The notes under the pieces were generated by a model. It ran no database searches. It was given only the letters and a program-made list of their open reading frames with translations, and was not told the DNA's origin. A DNA stretch of 62,950 nt. Origin: Campylobacter sp. (lineage in GTDB: Bacteria; Campylobacterota; Campylobacteria; Campylobacterales; Campylobacteraceae). Positions 49,056-58,206 of this stretch are shown one piece after another. The stretch spans positions 1 through 62,950 of the forward strand of contig JAGBJQ010000096.1 of the NCBI GenBank assembly GCA_017934385.1. The letters are read 5' to 3'. A program made the position numbers and the translations under genes. Position 1 is the stretch's first letter. Every line of letters starts with the position of its first letter.

Positions 49056-49436
49056 ATGAAAGAATTAAAAGTTTTGATGATTGATGATGACCTTATAAAT
49101 TTGAAACTATTAGAAGTTATGATAAAAAAATATGGTAAATTTACCACAATCCTCCAAGCCAAAAATGGCTTGGACGGATTGGCTGTATTAGAGGCAGAGC
49201 CAGTGGATTTAGTCCTACTTGACATTGTTATGCCTGTAATGAACGGCTTAGAATTTTTAGATAACTTGCATTCTAGGGAGCATATCGCACATATTCCTGT
49301 AATAGTTTTGACCACAGATGAAACTGCAAAAAGAGAGGCTTTAAATAAAGGTGCGTATGACTTTATGACTAAGCCAATCGATTATTCAGATTTACAACGC
49401 AAGCTAGATGATGTTATGAACATAATCGGTGATTAA
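49056..49436 (+). CDS. Receiver-only response regulator
   Basis: 126 residues from ATG 49056, with AAGGGA seven bases upstream; a TTG one codon earlier is possible. CheY-like receiver: DDD pocket in MIDDDLIN, phospho-Asp in LVLLDIVMPV (about 53), Thr in VLTTDE and Lys in TKPIDY. No output domain. Ten bases after the hybrid kinase, so it probably takes phosphate from that kinase or signals onward by protein contact. Confidence 0.92.
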   Translation: MKELKVLMIDDDLINLKLLEVMIKKYGKFTTILQAKNGLDGLAVLEAEPVDLVLLDIVMPVMNGLEFLDNLHSREHIAHIPVIVLTTDETAKREALNKGAYDFMTKPIDYSDLQRKLDDVMNIIGD

Positions 49437-49449
49437 TTTCACCGATTTT

Positions 49450-49526
49450 GTCCTTGTAGCTCAGCTGGATAGAGCGCAAAATTCCTAATTTTGAGGCCGT
49501 GAGTTCGAATCTCGCCAGGGACACCA
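49450..49526 (+). tRNA. tRNA-Arg, anticodon CCU
   Basis: Acceptor GTCCTTG / CAGGGAC with one wobble, D-arm GCTC...GAGC, anticodon stem CAAAA / TTTTG with loop TTCCTAA (anticodon CCT), TTCGAAT T-loop, encoded CCA. It reads AGG codons. Confidence 0.93.
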
Positions 49527-49585
49527 CCTATTGAATTTCAAATAAAATTTATTAAAATTTAACCCCTTTATAAAGCACAAAACGC

Positions 49586-49591
49586 TATAAT
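49586..49591 (+). promoter_or_regulatory. -10 box for nadD-rsfS
   Basis: TATAAT followed by CGCGCC, 37 bases before the nadD GTG start. Confidence 0.55.
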
Positions 49592-49628
49592 CGCGCCAAA
49601 ATTTTAAGGCAAAATTTTAAGGATAATA

Positions 49629-50216
49629 GTGAAAATCGCACTTTTTGGCGGGAGTTTCGATCCGCCTCATGCCGGACACGACGCGATAGTAAAAGAGGCT
49701 CTAAGCACAAATTTAGCCGATTTGCTAGTGATTATGCCGACTTTTATAAATCCGTTTAAGTCCGAATTCACAGCCCCTCCGAGCCTACGCCTAAAATGGT
49801 GTCAAAGCCTTTGGAGAGAGTGCAAAAAAGTCCTTATTAGCGATTACGAAATCTCGCAAAACCGCAAGGTTGCGACCATTGAAAGCGTGAAATTTTTAAA
49901 GCAAAAATTTAACCCTAGCCAAATTTACCTCATCATCGGCGCAGATAATCTCGCCGAACTTGAAAAATGGCAAAATTTCAAGCAGTTGCGAGATTTGGTT
50001 TGCTTCGTGATCGCCACTAGAGAGGGCGCTAGTATCCCCACAAAATGGGCAAATTTGCCAAAAATTGATATTAATGTTAAAATCTCATCTTCATCTTTTC
50101 GCGAAAATTTAACTGGCGAAATTCCAGCGCAAATCAAAGATGAAGTCATAAATTTTTATAAAGGAAAAAAATGCAAGAAGCAAGACAAAGAGCCGAAAAA
50201 ATCGCACATCTCCTAA
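49629..50216 (+). CDS. nadD: Nicotinate-nucleotide adenylyltransferase
   Basis: 195 residues from GTG 49629, with AAGGA upstream. Nucleotidyltransferase fold opens ALFGGSFDPPHAGHD (GSFDPPHxGH signature, residues 6-15). The second motif ISSSSFRENL near 155 corresponds to the ISSTxxR motif. It makes deamido-NAD from nicotinate mononucleotide. Its end overlaps rsfS by 46 bases in another frame. Confidence 0.93.
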   Translation: MKIALFGGSFDPPHAGHDAIVKEALSTNLADLLVIMPTFINPFKSEFTAPPSLRLKWCQSLWRECKKVLISDYEISQNRKVATIESVKFLKQKFNPSQIYLIIGADNLAELEKWQNFKQLRDLVCFVIATREGASIPTKWANLPKIDINVKISSSSFRENLTGEIPAQIKDEVINFYKGKKCKKQDKEPKKSHIS

Positions 50217-50506
50217 GCGAAAAAAAGGCCGAAAATCCCCAAATCATCGACATGAGCGAGAAAGAATACATAGCTAAATTTGTAGTCATCGCCACGACCT
50301 TTACCGGTCGTCACGCATACTCGCTGATTGAAGAGATGAAAACCACTCTCAAACCAGCTGGCGAGGAATTTTTGGCGATTGAAGAAGGCGATGATTGGAG
50401 TGTGGTTGATTTGGGCGATATAATCGTGCATCTTATGAGCGATACATACCGCGCCAAATACGATATCGAGGACTTTTTAGCAAAACTTAAAAAAGAAGAG
50501 TTCTAA
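50171..50506 (+). CDS. rsfS: Ribosomal silencing factor RsfS
   Basis: 111 residues. The DUF143 core is clear: EKEYIAKFVVIATTFTGRHAYSLIEEM and the highly conserved GDDWSVVDLGDIIVHLMSDTYRAKYDIEDF stretch. It binds uL14 and blocks subunit joining in slow growth. AAAGGAAAAAA precedes ATG. Neighbourhood with nadD is typical. The last base is shared with the next ATG. Confidence 0.95.
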   Translation: MQEARQRAEKIAHLLSEKKAENPQIIDMSEKEYIAKFVVIATTFTGRHAYSLIEEMKTTLKPAGEEFLAIEEGDDWSVVDLGDIIVHLMSDTYRAKYDIEDFLAKLKKEEF

Positions 50507-51873
50507 TGGAGCGTCAAACTTGGAGTAACAAACTCACCTATATCCTAACTGTCGCAGGGGCAACAATCGGCTTTGGCTGCACCTGGCGTTTCCCGTATTT
50601 AGTCGGCGAAAACGGCGGTGGGGCGTATGTTTTTGTATTTTGCGTAGCGATGATTGCGCTTGGAATTCCAATGATTTTGGTCGAAAATGTCATCGGACGC
50701 AGGGCGCTAAAAAATTCAGTTGATGCCTTTGGTGTGCCAAAACTTAATGGCGAGAAAATCTCGCAAAAATGGAAAATCGTAGGCATTATGGGGCTAATTG
50801 GCGCGTTTGGAATTTTGGCTTATTATATGGTGCTTGGCGGCTGGGTTCTGACATACATTATCAACATAATCAATGGAAATTTCAATCTCTCCGCCCCGAT
50901 AACAGACCCAAAATTTACGGAAAATTTCTACAACGCAAATATCGAAAACAACCCACTTTGGATTGGAATTTACACATTTATTTTTGTGGCAATTAACTGG
51001 TATATCCTAAAAAAGGGCATAATCGACGGTATCGAAAAATTTGTCAAATTTTTAATGCCTGCACTTTTTTTGTGTTTTATGGCAGTCATTGTTACGAATT
51101 TGACCCTGCCTAGCGCGACAGCGGGCGTGGGATTTTACCTTAGCATTGATTTTGCCAAAATCACGCCAAAGCTTCTAATCGATGTGCTAGGGCAGGTATT
51201 TTTCGCCCTATCTTTGGGATTTGGCGTTATGATTACCCTTTCTAGCTTTTTAGACAAGGAAGAAAATTTAATCCAAACCGCCACACTCACAGCCGTGATA
51301 AACACGATAATTGCGGTGCTTGCGGGATTTATGATTTTCCCTGCGCTCTTTTCTGTGGGCTTAGAGCCTACAAAAGGCACGAGGCTAGTGTTCGAATCCC
51401 TACCTATCGCGTTTTCGTATATGCCATTTGGCAATCTAATCGGCGTCGTGTTTTTATCAATACTGCTCATCGCAGCGCTTACCACATCGCTTACGATTTA
51501 TCAGGTTTTGATAAATTATGTCGAGGAAAAATTCAACCTCACCACCATAAAATCCACAAATATCGTGCTTTTAGCCATTTTTGTGCTAGGAAATATCCCT
51601 TGCATACTTTCAAGCAATATCTTGGGCGATGTGCAAATTCTCTCTCGCTCAATATTTGACGCGTTTGACTTTGTAAGTGCAAATATTTTCTTTGTCTTGA
51701 CAGCCTTGATGTGTAGCCTTTATGTGGGCTGGGTGCTAGGCGATGACGCCGTGCATGAGCTCACGAACGGTGGCAAACAAGGCGCAGGTTTAGCCAAAAT
51801 TTGGCTAGTATATGTGCGATTTGTGCTACCACTAATCATAGCGGTCGTCTTTGTGTATGGAATTTTTGGGTAA
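50506..51873 (+). CDS. Sodium-dependent transporter, NSS/SNF family
   Basis: 455 residues, about eleven to twelve helices in the LeuT fold. The N-terminal sodium-site signature GATIGFGCTWRFPYLVGENGGGAY (about 18-41) corresponds to G-AIGLGN-WRFPY. Bacterial members move amino acids with sodium; specific substrate unknown. It overlaps rsfS by one base, so is cotranscribed with nadD-rsfS. Five bases before the LysE gene. Confidence 0.9.
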   Translation: MERQTWSNKLTYILTVAGATIGFGCTWRFPYLVGENGGGAYVFVFCVAMIALGIPMILVENVIGRRALKNSVDAFGVPKLNGEKISQKWKIVGIMGLIGAFGILAYYMVLGGWVLTYIINIINGNFNLSAPITDPKFTENFYNANIENNPLWIGIYTFIFVAINWYILKKGIIDGIEKFVKFLMPALFLCFMAVIVTNLTLPSATAGVGFYLSIDFAKITPKLLIDVLGQVFFALSLGFGVMITLSSFLDKEENLIQTATLTAVINTIIAVLAGFMIFPALFSVGLEPTKGTRLVFESLPIAFSYMPFGNLIGVVFLSILLIAALTTSLTIYQVLINYVEEKFNLTTIKSTNIVLLAIFVLGNIPCILSSNILGDVQILSRSIFDAFDFVSANIFFVLTALMCSLYVGWVLGDDAVHELTNGGKQGAGLAKIWLVYVRFVLPLIIAVVFVYGIFG

Positions 51874-51878
51874 AATTT

Positions 51879-52460
51879 ATGATTTTATTTTTTCTTACAA
51901 TGTTTCCGATTTCGCTAATGCCGGGCATTAATATGATTTATGCGCTAAATTTAGGCATGTCGCATGGATACGCACACTCGCTTCCTGCGCTCATAGCCCA
52001 AACTATCGGCATTGCGCTCGTTTCACTTGCTTGCATTTTAGGCATTGCTGGGCTTTTGATAACGCACCCAAGCGCACTTTTTGCAATCAAGGTTTTGGGT
52101 GGAATTTACATTTTATACCTTGGAATTTCGCTTTTTAGAAGCAACGGCAAATTCGAAGAAAAAGAGCAAAAAATAGAGAAAAATTTATTCGCACAAGGCT
52201 TTGTTATCGCTACGACAAATCCCAAAGCATGGATATTTTTCGCCGCGATTTATCCTAAATTTATCGATGCTAACCAAATTTTGGGTTATTATAATTTCGG
52301 CTTAATCGGCGTAATGTGTCTAAGCGAAATTATCGCGCTTAGCGTGTATTCACTCGGTGGAACGATTTTGAAAAATTTGCTTAAAACGCATTTGCGATAT
52401 TTAGAGATTTTTTGCGCGATTTTAATGTGCATAATCGGAATTTTGATGATTTTTAGATGA
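51879..52460 (+). CDS. LysE-family exporter
   Basis: 193 residues, six helices. Starts at ATG 51879; a longer in-frame extension into the NSS gene is a shadow. The family motif is seen near the start as LMPGINMIYALNLG with a GxxxG-like LPALIAQTIGIALVSLACILG. Helix 4 region ATTNPKAWIFFAAIYPKFI. Likely exports amino acids or related metabolites. Confidence 0.85.
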   Translation: MILFFLTMFPISLMPGINMIYALNLGMSHGYAHSLPALIAQTIGIALVSLACILGIAGLLITHPSALFAIKVLGGIYILYLGISLFRSNGKFEEKEQKIEKNLFAQGFVIATTNPKAWIFFAAIYPKFIDANQILGYYNFGLIGVMCLSEIIALSVYSLGGTILKNLLKTHLRYLEIFCAILMCIIGILMIFR

Positions 52461-52474
52461 TTTAAGGAGGGAAA

Positions 52475-53746
52475 ATGGCAGAGAGGTATGAAGGCTACAA
52501 TTTTAGGCTAAAAGATTCACTTTTAGGTGTGCAGTTTCTGTTCGTGGCATTTGGCGCGCTAGTTCTTGTGCCGATTTTGACAGGACTTGATACTAATGTT
52601 GCACTTTTTACTGCTGGAATTGGAACTTTGGTTTTTCAAATTTGCACCAGAAAACAGGTTGTGCCGATATTTTTGGCTAGTTCGTTTGCGTTTATCACAC
52701 CGATAACTTTCAGCGTATCGCAATGGGGCGTAAGTGCGACAATGGGTGGCTTAATGGCGGCAGGTTTGCTCTATGTCGCACTTAGCTTTGTGGTTAGATA
52801 CAAAGGCGACGGCTTCATACACAAGCTCTTACCCCCAGTCGTCGTGGGTCCTGTAATCATCGCAATCGGCCTAATCCTAAGCCCGACAGCCGTGAATATG
52901 GCTATGGCAAAGGATATCGACGCGATCCCGCAAACCACCGCGCTTATCATCGCTTTTATCTCGCTAATCGCCACGATAATCGCCATAATGTTTGGCAAGG
53001 GTATCATCAGGCTGATACCAATTTTATCTGGTATTTTCGTGGGATACATCGCCTCGCTATGCTTTGGGATTGTGGATTTCTCGCCAATTAGCAATGCAAA
53101 GTGGTTTTCCGTGCCAAATTTCAGCGCACCAAGCTTTAATCTAAACGCGATTTTATACATGCTTCCAATCGCCATAGCCCCTACAATCGAGCATATCGGC
53201 GATATTTTGACGATTAGTAATGTCACAAAGGAAAATTTCTTAAAAAACCCAGGACTTAAAAGCACGCTTTTGGGCGATGGCTTGGCGACCACGGCGGCTG
53301 CGTGTTTTGGTGGTCCGCCAAATACCACTTATAGCGAAGTTACGGGCGCTGTGCGCTTAACCAAAGCCTTCAACCCAGCCATTATGACATGGACAGCCAT
53401 AACTGCGATTTTGCTTGCATTTGTGGGCAAACTAGGCGCATTTATCGCCACAATCCCGGTGCCTGTCATCGGCGGAATTATGATTTTGCTCTTTGGAATC
53501 ATCGCTTCTGTGGGCATGGAATCTATGATAAAAGCCAAAGTAGATTTAGCAAATCCTCGCAATATGGTGATTATCTCACTTATTTTAGTCGTTTCAATCG
53601 GCGGGTTGGTGCTGGATTTTGGTTTTGCTAAATTTAGCGGAATTGGCCTTGGAGCGATTGTGGGCGTGGTTTTAAATCTAGTCCTACCAAAGGTCGATAA
53701 AATCGAAGAAATGGATTTTGAACAATTAAAAGACGACGATGAATAA
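52475..53746 (+). CDS. Uracil/xanthine permease (NCS2 family)
   Basis: 423 residues with about fourteen helices, the UraA fold. Conserved pieces: LGVQFLFVAFGALVLVPIL, LASSFAFITPI, PPVVVGPVIIAIGL, APTIEHIGDI (the catalytic Glu-His region) and GGPPNTTYSE. It carries uracil or a related pyrimidine with protons. AAGGAGGG gives a strong ribosome site. Hairpin after the stop. Confidence 0.92.
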   Translation: MAERYEGYNFRLKDSLLGVQFLFVAFGALVLVPILTGLDTNVALFTAGIGTLVFQICTRKQVVPIFLASSFAFITPITFSVSQWGVSATMGGLMAAGLLYVALSFVVRYKGDGFIHKLLPPVVVGPVIIAIGLILSPTAVNMAMAKDIDAIPQTTALIIAFISLIATIIAIMFGKGIIRLIPILSGIFVGYIASLCFGIVDFSPISNAKWFSVPNFSAPSFNLNAILYMLPIAIAPTIEHIGDILTISNVTKENFLKNPGLKSTLLGDGLATTAAACFGGPPNTTYSEVTGAVRLTKAFNPAIMTWTAITAILLAFVGKLGAFIATIPVPVIGGIMILLFGIIASVGMESMIKAKVDLANPRNMVIISLILVVSIGGLVLDFGFAKFSGIGLGAIVGVVLNLVLPKVDKIEEMDFEQLKDDDE

Positions 53747-53752
53747 TCTCTA

Positions 53753-53789
53753 AATTTAAAGATAAATTTGAAAAATTTATCTTTAAATT
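53753..53789 (+). terminator. Perfect 17-bp AT-rich hairpin after the permease
   Basis: AATTTAAAGATAAATTT (53753-53769) pairs exactly with AAATTTATCTTTAAATT (53773-53789) around GAA. No T-run follows, so termination is uncertain. Confidence 0.45.
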
Positions 53790-53854
53790 CTTCAAATTCA
53801 AATAAAACAAATTTTATAATAAATTATAAATATGTAACATTTTAAGCAAATTTA

Positions 53855-53868
53855 TTGATTTAAATCAA
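53855..53868 (+). promoter_or_regulatory. FNR-type operator upstream of nrfHA
   Basis: TTGATTTAAATCAA, an exact match to TTGAT-N4-ATCAA. Its centre (53861.5) lies 40.5 bases before the start site predicted from the TAAAAT -10, the class II activator position. A CRP/FNR-family oxygen or nitrogen-oxide regulator is the expected ligand. Confidence 0.8.
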
Positions 53869-53889
53869 CAAATTTTTACTAAATCGTGC

Positions 53890-53895
53890 TAAAAT
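53890..53895 (+). promoter_or_regulatory. -10 box of the nrfHA promoter
   Basis: TAAAAT in GTGCTAAAATATC; predicted start site near 53902. No -35 consensus, which fits an activator-dependent promoter. Confidence 0.55.
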
Positions 53896-53929
53896 ATCAA
53901 CTTAACAAATTTTAAATGAAAGGAGTGCT

Positions 53930-54430
53930 TTGATTACTAACAAATCATCACAGAAAAAGCCTTTTTCTGTAGCCGGCCTCATTCTTTCAGCCTTGATAGG
54001 CTTAGTGTTTGGCTTCGGTGTTTTTACATTTGTCTATGCAGACGGCCTAGTGCATCTTAGCAAAGATCCAATCGCCTGTAAAAAATGCCATGTCATGAAC
54101 CAAGTCTATGAGAGCTGGGAAAAAGGTGGTCACCAGCATGTCGCTACTTGTGGTGATTGCCACTTGCCACACGACTTTGTCGGCAAATGGCTAATGAAAG
54201 CAGAAAGCGGTCTTCACCATGGCTATGCTTTTACTTTCAAGGACAACCCGGTAGCTTTTTCAGCTAGCCCTAAGAGCAAAGCAATCGTGCAACAAAACTG
54301 CATCGAGTGCCATAAAGAGTATGCTGAACCAGCGATTCACGCTAAACAGGCAGGTGGCTCAGATGTCCAAAACGAAGCCCTTAGTTGCGTATCTTGTCAT
54401 AGACAAGCCGGACACGCCCATAATTATTAA
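53930..54430 (+). CDS. nrfH: Cytochrome c nitrite reductase small subunit, NapC/NirT type
   Basis: 166 residues from TTG 53930 with AAAGGAG upstream. One N-terminal helix (about 14-37) and four CxxCH heme sites: CKKCH (50-54), CGDCH (about 79), CIECH (about 122), CVSCH (about 156). It passes electrons from menaquinol to NrfA. 22 bases before nrfA. Confidence 0.95.
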   Translation: MITNKSSQKKPFSVAGLILSALIGLVFGFGVFTFVYADGLVHLSKDPIACKKCHVMNQVYESWEKGGHQHVATCGDCHLPHDFVGKWLMKAESGLHHGYAFTFKDNPVAFSASPKSKAIVQQNCIECHKEYAEPAIHAKQAGGSDVQNEALSCVSCHRQAGHAHNY

Positions 54431-54452
54431 AATTTAAATTAGGAGTACCATA

Positions 54453-56132
54453 ATGAAAAAACTTTTTGCTACCGTTTTTGTCATCGCGGCACTTGCAGGT
54501 GCTGGCGTCCTTGCGCTTTTCGCTGACATTAACAGTAAAAAAAATGAGGATAGAGAATATCCACTAATGCTTACTAAGAACGACGATACTGTTCCAAATA
54601 TCAAAGAGTGGGGTAAAAATTTCCCAAGCCATCTTGATATGACTTTGAAAATGAAAGACATAAATTTTGAGACCGATTGGGCTGGTTCATTACCATACTC
54701 AAAACTTCGCCGCTTCCCAGCTGCTAGCGTATTTTGGAAGGGCTATGCGTTTGCGGTAGATTATAATCGCCCTAGACTTCACTACTATTCACAAATAGAT
54801 CAAATGGAGACCAAACGCAATAACAAAGAGTATCTAAATTCTCACGGATTGCCTAAATTTAATGGCCAACCAGGATATTGTATGAACTGCCATAGTGGTC
54901 ATATTATGGCTATGATGAGCGACCCAGATTACAAAGAATTACACGATCCGGCTACTCGCCCAGAGTCATTTAACCAACCAATGGGTTATTTCGACAACGA
55001 CAAAGAAAATGGCGTATTCAAAAAAGAAGCATGGACAAAAATGAACTCTATCCCATACTTCGATGTTGTTAAAATGATTACTAAAAAACACGGCGAAGAT
55101 CCTCACGGCGGCGCTCAACTAGGTTCAGCCTGTGCAGATTGCCACCACCCAGATGATATGAGCTTACGCGTAACTCGCCCAGGATTTGTAAATGCAATGG
55201 TTGAGCGCGGTTATGAAGCAGATCCTAAATCAGGTATCAAAGGCACAAGAGTCGAGATGAGAAACTATGTTTGTATGCAATGCCATGTCGAATACTATCC
55301 AGGCATGAACTCTACACTAGTTTTCCCATGGGCTAAATGGAAAAAAGACGAGCCTTTCAAAATCGAGAATTTCGATGAATACTACGATGAGAAAGCTGCA
55401 AATGGTCAGTTCAAATTCGACTACAAACACAAACTAACTGACGCTCCAATCGTAAAAATGCAACACCCAGAAGCAGAGCTATACTCTACAAGTATCCACG
55501 CTAGAAGCGGTGTAACATGCGTAGATTGCCACATGCCATACAAACGCGAAGGTGCTAAGAAAATCACAAATCACACTATCCAAACACCTTATGCTGACAT
55601 CACTGGTGCTTGCAAAACTTGCCACATGCAAAGCGAGCAAGAGCTAAAAGATAGAATTTCATTTATCCAAAATCGCTATGCGTTCGAGCTTAGAAAATGC
55701 GAAAACAACCTAATGGCATTTATCCAAGATGTCGTTACAGCACGCGAAGAGCTAGCTAAACACGAGCAATTCTCAGGTCTAGATGCTGACGCCCAAAAAG
55801 CAGCTATCAGCGAGGCACTAAAAGATGTTCTAGCTTACCACAGAAAAGCTCACATCCGCTGGGACTTCGGATTTAGCGAGAACAGCTACGGATTCCACGC
55901 TCCACAAGAAGCAAGCAGAATCGTAGGTCAATGCCAAACTATCGCAAGAGAGGGTCAAGCAGCACTTGTTAATGCCCTAGCTCCATACGGTATCACAATC
56001 GCTCTACGCCAAAACGCAGACGAGATCCCTGAGCCAGAAGTTATCACATCTCACAACTACCCAACAGCGATTGATCCTTCTGATAGACTCAAAAAACTTG
56101 ACGAGGATATCAAAAATATGAATTTCAAATAA
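54453..56132 (+). CDS. nrfA: Ammonia-forming cytochrome c nitrite reductase
   Basis: 559 residues. Signal or anchor (about 1-24). Five heme sites: CMNCH (143-147), CADCH (about 228), CMQCH (about 276), CVDCH (about 356), CKTCH (about 387). The first, which holds the active-site heme, is CxxCH rather than the CxxCK of enteric NrfA. Catalytic Arg, Tyr and His regions appear conserved (YVCMQCHVEYY, KMQHPEAELY). It reduces nitrite to ammonium in the periplasm. TTAGGAG supports the ATG. Confidence 0.96.
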   Translation: MKKLFATVFVIAALAGAGVLALFADINSKKNEDREYPLMLTKNDDTVPNIKEWGKNFPSHLDMTLKMKDINFETDWAGSLPYSKLRRFPAASVFWKGYAFAVDYNRPRLHYYSQIDQMETKRNNKEYLNSHGLPKFNGQPGYCMNCHSGHIMAMMSDPDYKELHDPATRPESFNQPMGYFDNDKENGVFKKEAWTKMNSIPYFDVVKMITKKHGEDPHGGAQLGSACADCHHPDDMSLRVTRPGFVNAMVERGYEADPKSGIKGTRVEMRNYVCMQCHVEYYPGMNSTLVFPWAKWKKDEPFKIENFDEYYDEKAANGQFKFDYKHKLTDAPIVKMQHPEAELYSTSIHARSGVTCVDCHMPYKREGAKKITNHTIQTPYADITGACKTCHMQSEQELKDRISFIQNRYAFELRKCENNLMAFIQDVVTAREELAKHEQFSGLDADAQKAAISEALKDVLAYHRKAHIRWDFGFSENSYGFHAPQEASRIVGQCQTIAREGQAALVNALAPYGITIALRQNADEIPEPEVITSHNYPTAIDPSDRLKKLDEDIKNMNFK

Positions 56133-56155
56133 TCTTTAATTGATTGAAATTCAGC

Positions 56156-56183
56156 TGCCCCGAGCAATCGGGGCATTTTTTTT
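56156..56183 (+). terminator. Intrinsic terminator of nrfHA
   Basis: TGCCCCGA pairs exactly with TCGGGGCA around a GCAA tetraloop, followed by eight T residues. Textbook intrinsic terminator. Confidence 0.95.
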
Positions 56184-56239
56184 GTCCTAAAATTTTAAAA
56201 TTTAACCTTCACAAAAGCACTATTTAACGCTAAATTTTG

Positions 56240-56245
56240 TATAAT
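56240..56245 (+). promoter_or_regulatory. -10 box for trpBA
   Basis: TATAAT preceded by TTG and followed by CGCC, 28 bases before the trpB ATG. No leader peptide or attenuator is visible in this short leader. Confidence 0.6.
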
Positions 56246-56273
56246 CGCCAAATTTTATTTTTGAAGGACGCTT

Positions 56274-57455
56274 ATGAACGCAAAGGCATATTTTGGCGCA
56301 TTTGGAGGGCAGTTTGTCCCAGAAACTGCGATGTTTGCGCTAGAAGAGTTAGAGGAAGCTTACAATAAAATTTCAAAAACCAAAGAATTTCAAGACGAGC
56401 TAGCAGATTTGCTGAAAAACTACGCCGGTCGCCCTAGCCCGCTTTACCACGCTACGCGCCTTAGCGAGCATTACGGGCATGAGATTTATCTCAAACGCGA
56501 GGATCTAAACCACACTGGCGCACACAAAATCAACAACGCCCTAGCCCAAGCATTGCTCGCCAAAAAAATGGGCAAAAAAAAGGTCATAGCAGAAACCGGC
56601 GCAGGTCAGCACGGCGTGGCGACTGCGACAGCTGCGGCACTTTTGGGCTTGGAGTGCGATGTGTATATGGGCGAAACAGATGCCGCTAGACAGCAGTTAA
56701 ACGCATTTCGCATGAAGCTACTTGGCGCAAATTTAGTCACCATTTCAGACGGCTTAAAAACATTAAAAGAGGCCACCACAGCGGCAATTCAAGCATGGGT
56801 AAATGAGATTGAAAGCGTATTTTATGTCATAGGCTCAGCCGTAGGTCCGCACCCATACCCTGCTATGGTGCGCGATTTCCAGCGCATTATCGGCGACGAA
56901 GCCAAAGCACAAGCCACAGAACTTGGCATAAAGCCTGATTTTATCATCGCCTGCGTGGGTGGCGGAAGCAACGCGATTGGAATTTTCACTGCGTTTTTAG
57001 ACGATGAGAGCGTAAATTTAATCGGTGTCGAAGCCGCAGGACTTGGCGTGGATACCCCTTATCACGCTGCTACTATCACAAAGGGCAAACCCGGCATAAT
57101 CCACGGCATGAAAACTATCGTTTTACAAAACAAATACGGCATGATTGACCCGGTCCATAGCATTTCAGCAGGTCTTGATTATCCAGGTGTGGGCCCACAG
57201 CACGCGCATTTGCACGATATCGCTCGCGCCAAATACGCCGCCGTCACAGACGATGAGTGCATAAACGCGCTTAAACTTTGCTCGCGTTTAGAGGGCATTA
57301 TCCCTGCGATTGAGAGCTCGCACGCCCTGGCCTATCTCGAAAAACTCTGCCCAAATTTGAAAGAGAAAAAAACCATAATCGTAAATGTCAGCGGACGCGG
57401 TGATAAGGATATGAACACCGTAATGAATTATCAAAAAGGAACAATCTATGGATAA
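56274..57455 (+). CDS. trpB: Tryptophan synthase beta chain
   Basis: 393 residues. PLP enzyme joining indole and serine. The PLP lysine lies in [13 protein letters not shown] (about residue 84), the glycine-rich phosphate loop is [10 protein letters not shown], and [14 protein letters not shown] is intact. GAAGGA precedes ATG. Overlaps trpA by eight bases. Other trp genes are not in this window. Confidence 0.98.
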   Translation: MNAKAYFGAFGGQFVPETAMFALEELEEAYNKISKTKEFQDELADLLKNYAGRPSPLYHATRLSEHYGHEIYLKREDLNHTGAHKINNALAQALLAKKMGKKKVIAETGAGQHGVATATAAALLGLECDVYMGETDAARQQLNAFRMKLLGANLVTISDGLKTLKEATTAAIQAWVNEIESVFYVIGSAVGPHPYPAMVRDFQRIIGDEAKAQATELGIKPDFIIACVGGGSNAIGIFTAFLDDESVNLIGVEAAGLGVDTPYHAATITKGKPGIIHGMKTIVLQNKYGMIDPVHSISAGLDYPGVGPQHAHLHDIARAKYAAVTDDECINALKLCSRLEGIIPAIESSHALAYLEKLCPNLKEKKTIIVNVSGRGDKDMNTVMNYQKGTIYG

Positions 57456-58194
57456 AATAGCAAGCGCATTTAAGGGCAAAAAGCCAAATATCGGCTACAT
57501 CGTCGCAGGATACCCAAGCGTGGCGCACACGAAGGAATTTTTATCAAATTTAGACGCTGGCGCGCTTGATTTGCTAGAAATCGGCATACCATACTCAGAC
57601 CCAATCGCCGATGGCAAAGATATTTTTAACGCTAGTTTTAGCGCCGTGCAAAATGGCGTTACCACAGACACGGTGTTTGAAATTTTGGGCGAAGTAAAGA
57701 CGCAAAAACCGCTAGTTTTTTTGGTGTATTACAACCTGATTTTCGCTTACGGCGTGGAAAAATTCATCGAAAAATCCGCGCAGTGCGGGATTAGCGGATT
57801 TATAATCCCTGATTTGCCATTTGAGGAAAACGAGGAAGTATTCGCTCTGTGCCAAAAATTTAACCTAGCCCTAATCCCGCTAATTAGCGTTACTAGCGAG
57901 CATAGAGCCACGCGCCTTTTAAGCAGGGCGAGTGGATTTATCTACGGCGTGGGCGCAATCGGCGTAACTGGCACGAAGCAAACTCCGCTAGATAGGCTAA
58001 AAAACATGGTCGCCGACCTGCATAAAATGAGCGATTTGCCAGTGGCTATTGGCTTTGGAATTCGCACCAAAGAAAATGTTTCAGAAATCAAATCCTTTGC
58101 CGACGGCGCGATAATCGGCACTGCGATTGTGAATTTGTGCGCGAAATTTAGCGGAGCCGAGCTACAAAAACAAATCGCAAATTTATTTGAATAA
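57448..58194 (+). CDS. trpA: Tryptophan synthase alpha chain
   Basis: 248 residues. TIM-barrel enzyme releasing indole. Catalytic Glu and Asp are present in [14 protein letters not shown] (about 45-58); the later [10 protein letters not shown] and [10 protein letters not shown] segments are conserved. Start overlaps trpB. It is 12 bases before the AMIN-like gene, so that gene is likely cotranscribed. Confidence 0.96.
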   Translation: MDKIASAFKGKKPNIGYIVAGYPSVAHTKEFLSNLDAGALDLLEIGIPYSDPIADGKDIFNASFSAVQNGVTTDTVFEILGEVKTQKPLVFLVYYNLIFAYGVEKFIEKSAQCGISGFIIPDLPFEENEEVFALCQKFNLALIPLISVTSEHRATRLLSRASGFIYGVGAIGVTGTKQTPLDRLKNMVADLHKMSDLPVAIGFGIRTKENVSEIKSFADGAIIGTAIVNLCAKFSGAELQKQIANLFE

Positions 58195-58206
58195 AGAAAG
58201 AAAAAA

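Noticed and set aside
51801-51878. N-terminal extension of the LysE gene into the NSS gene
   Set aside because: The extension is out-of-frame NSS sequence with a Cys/Thr-rich nonsense start. The ATG at 51879 begins a normal LysE N-terminus.
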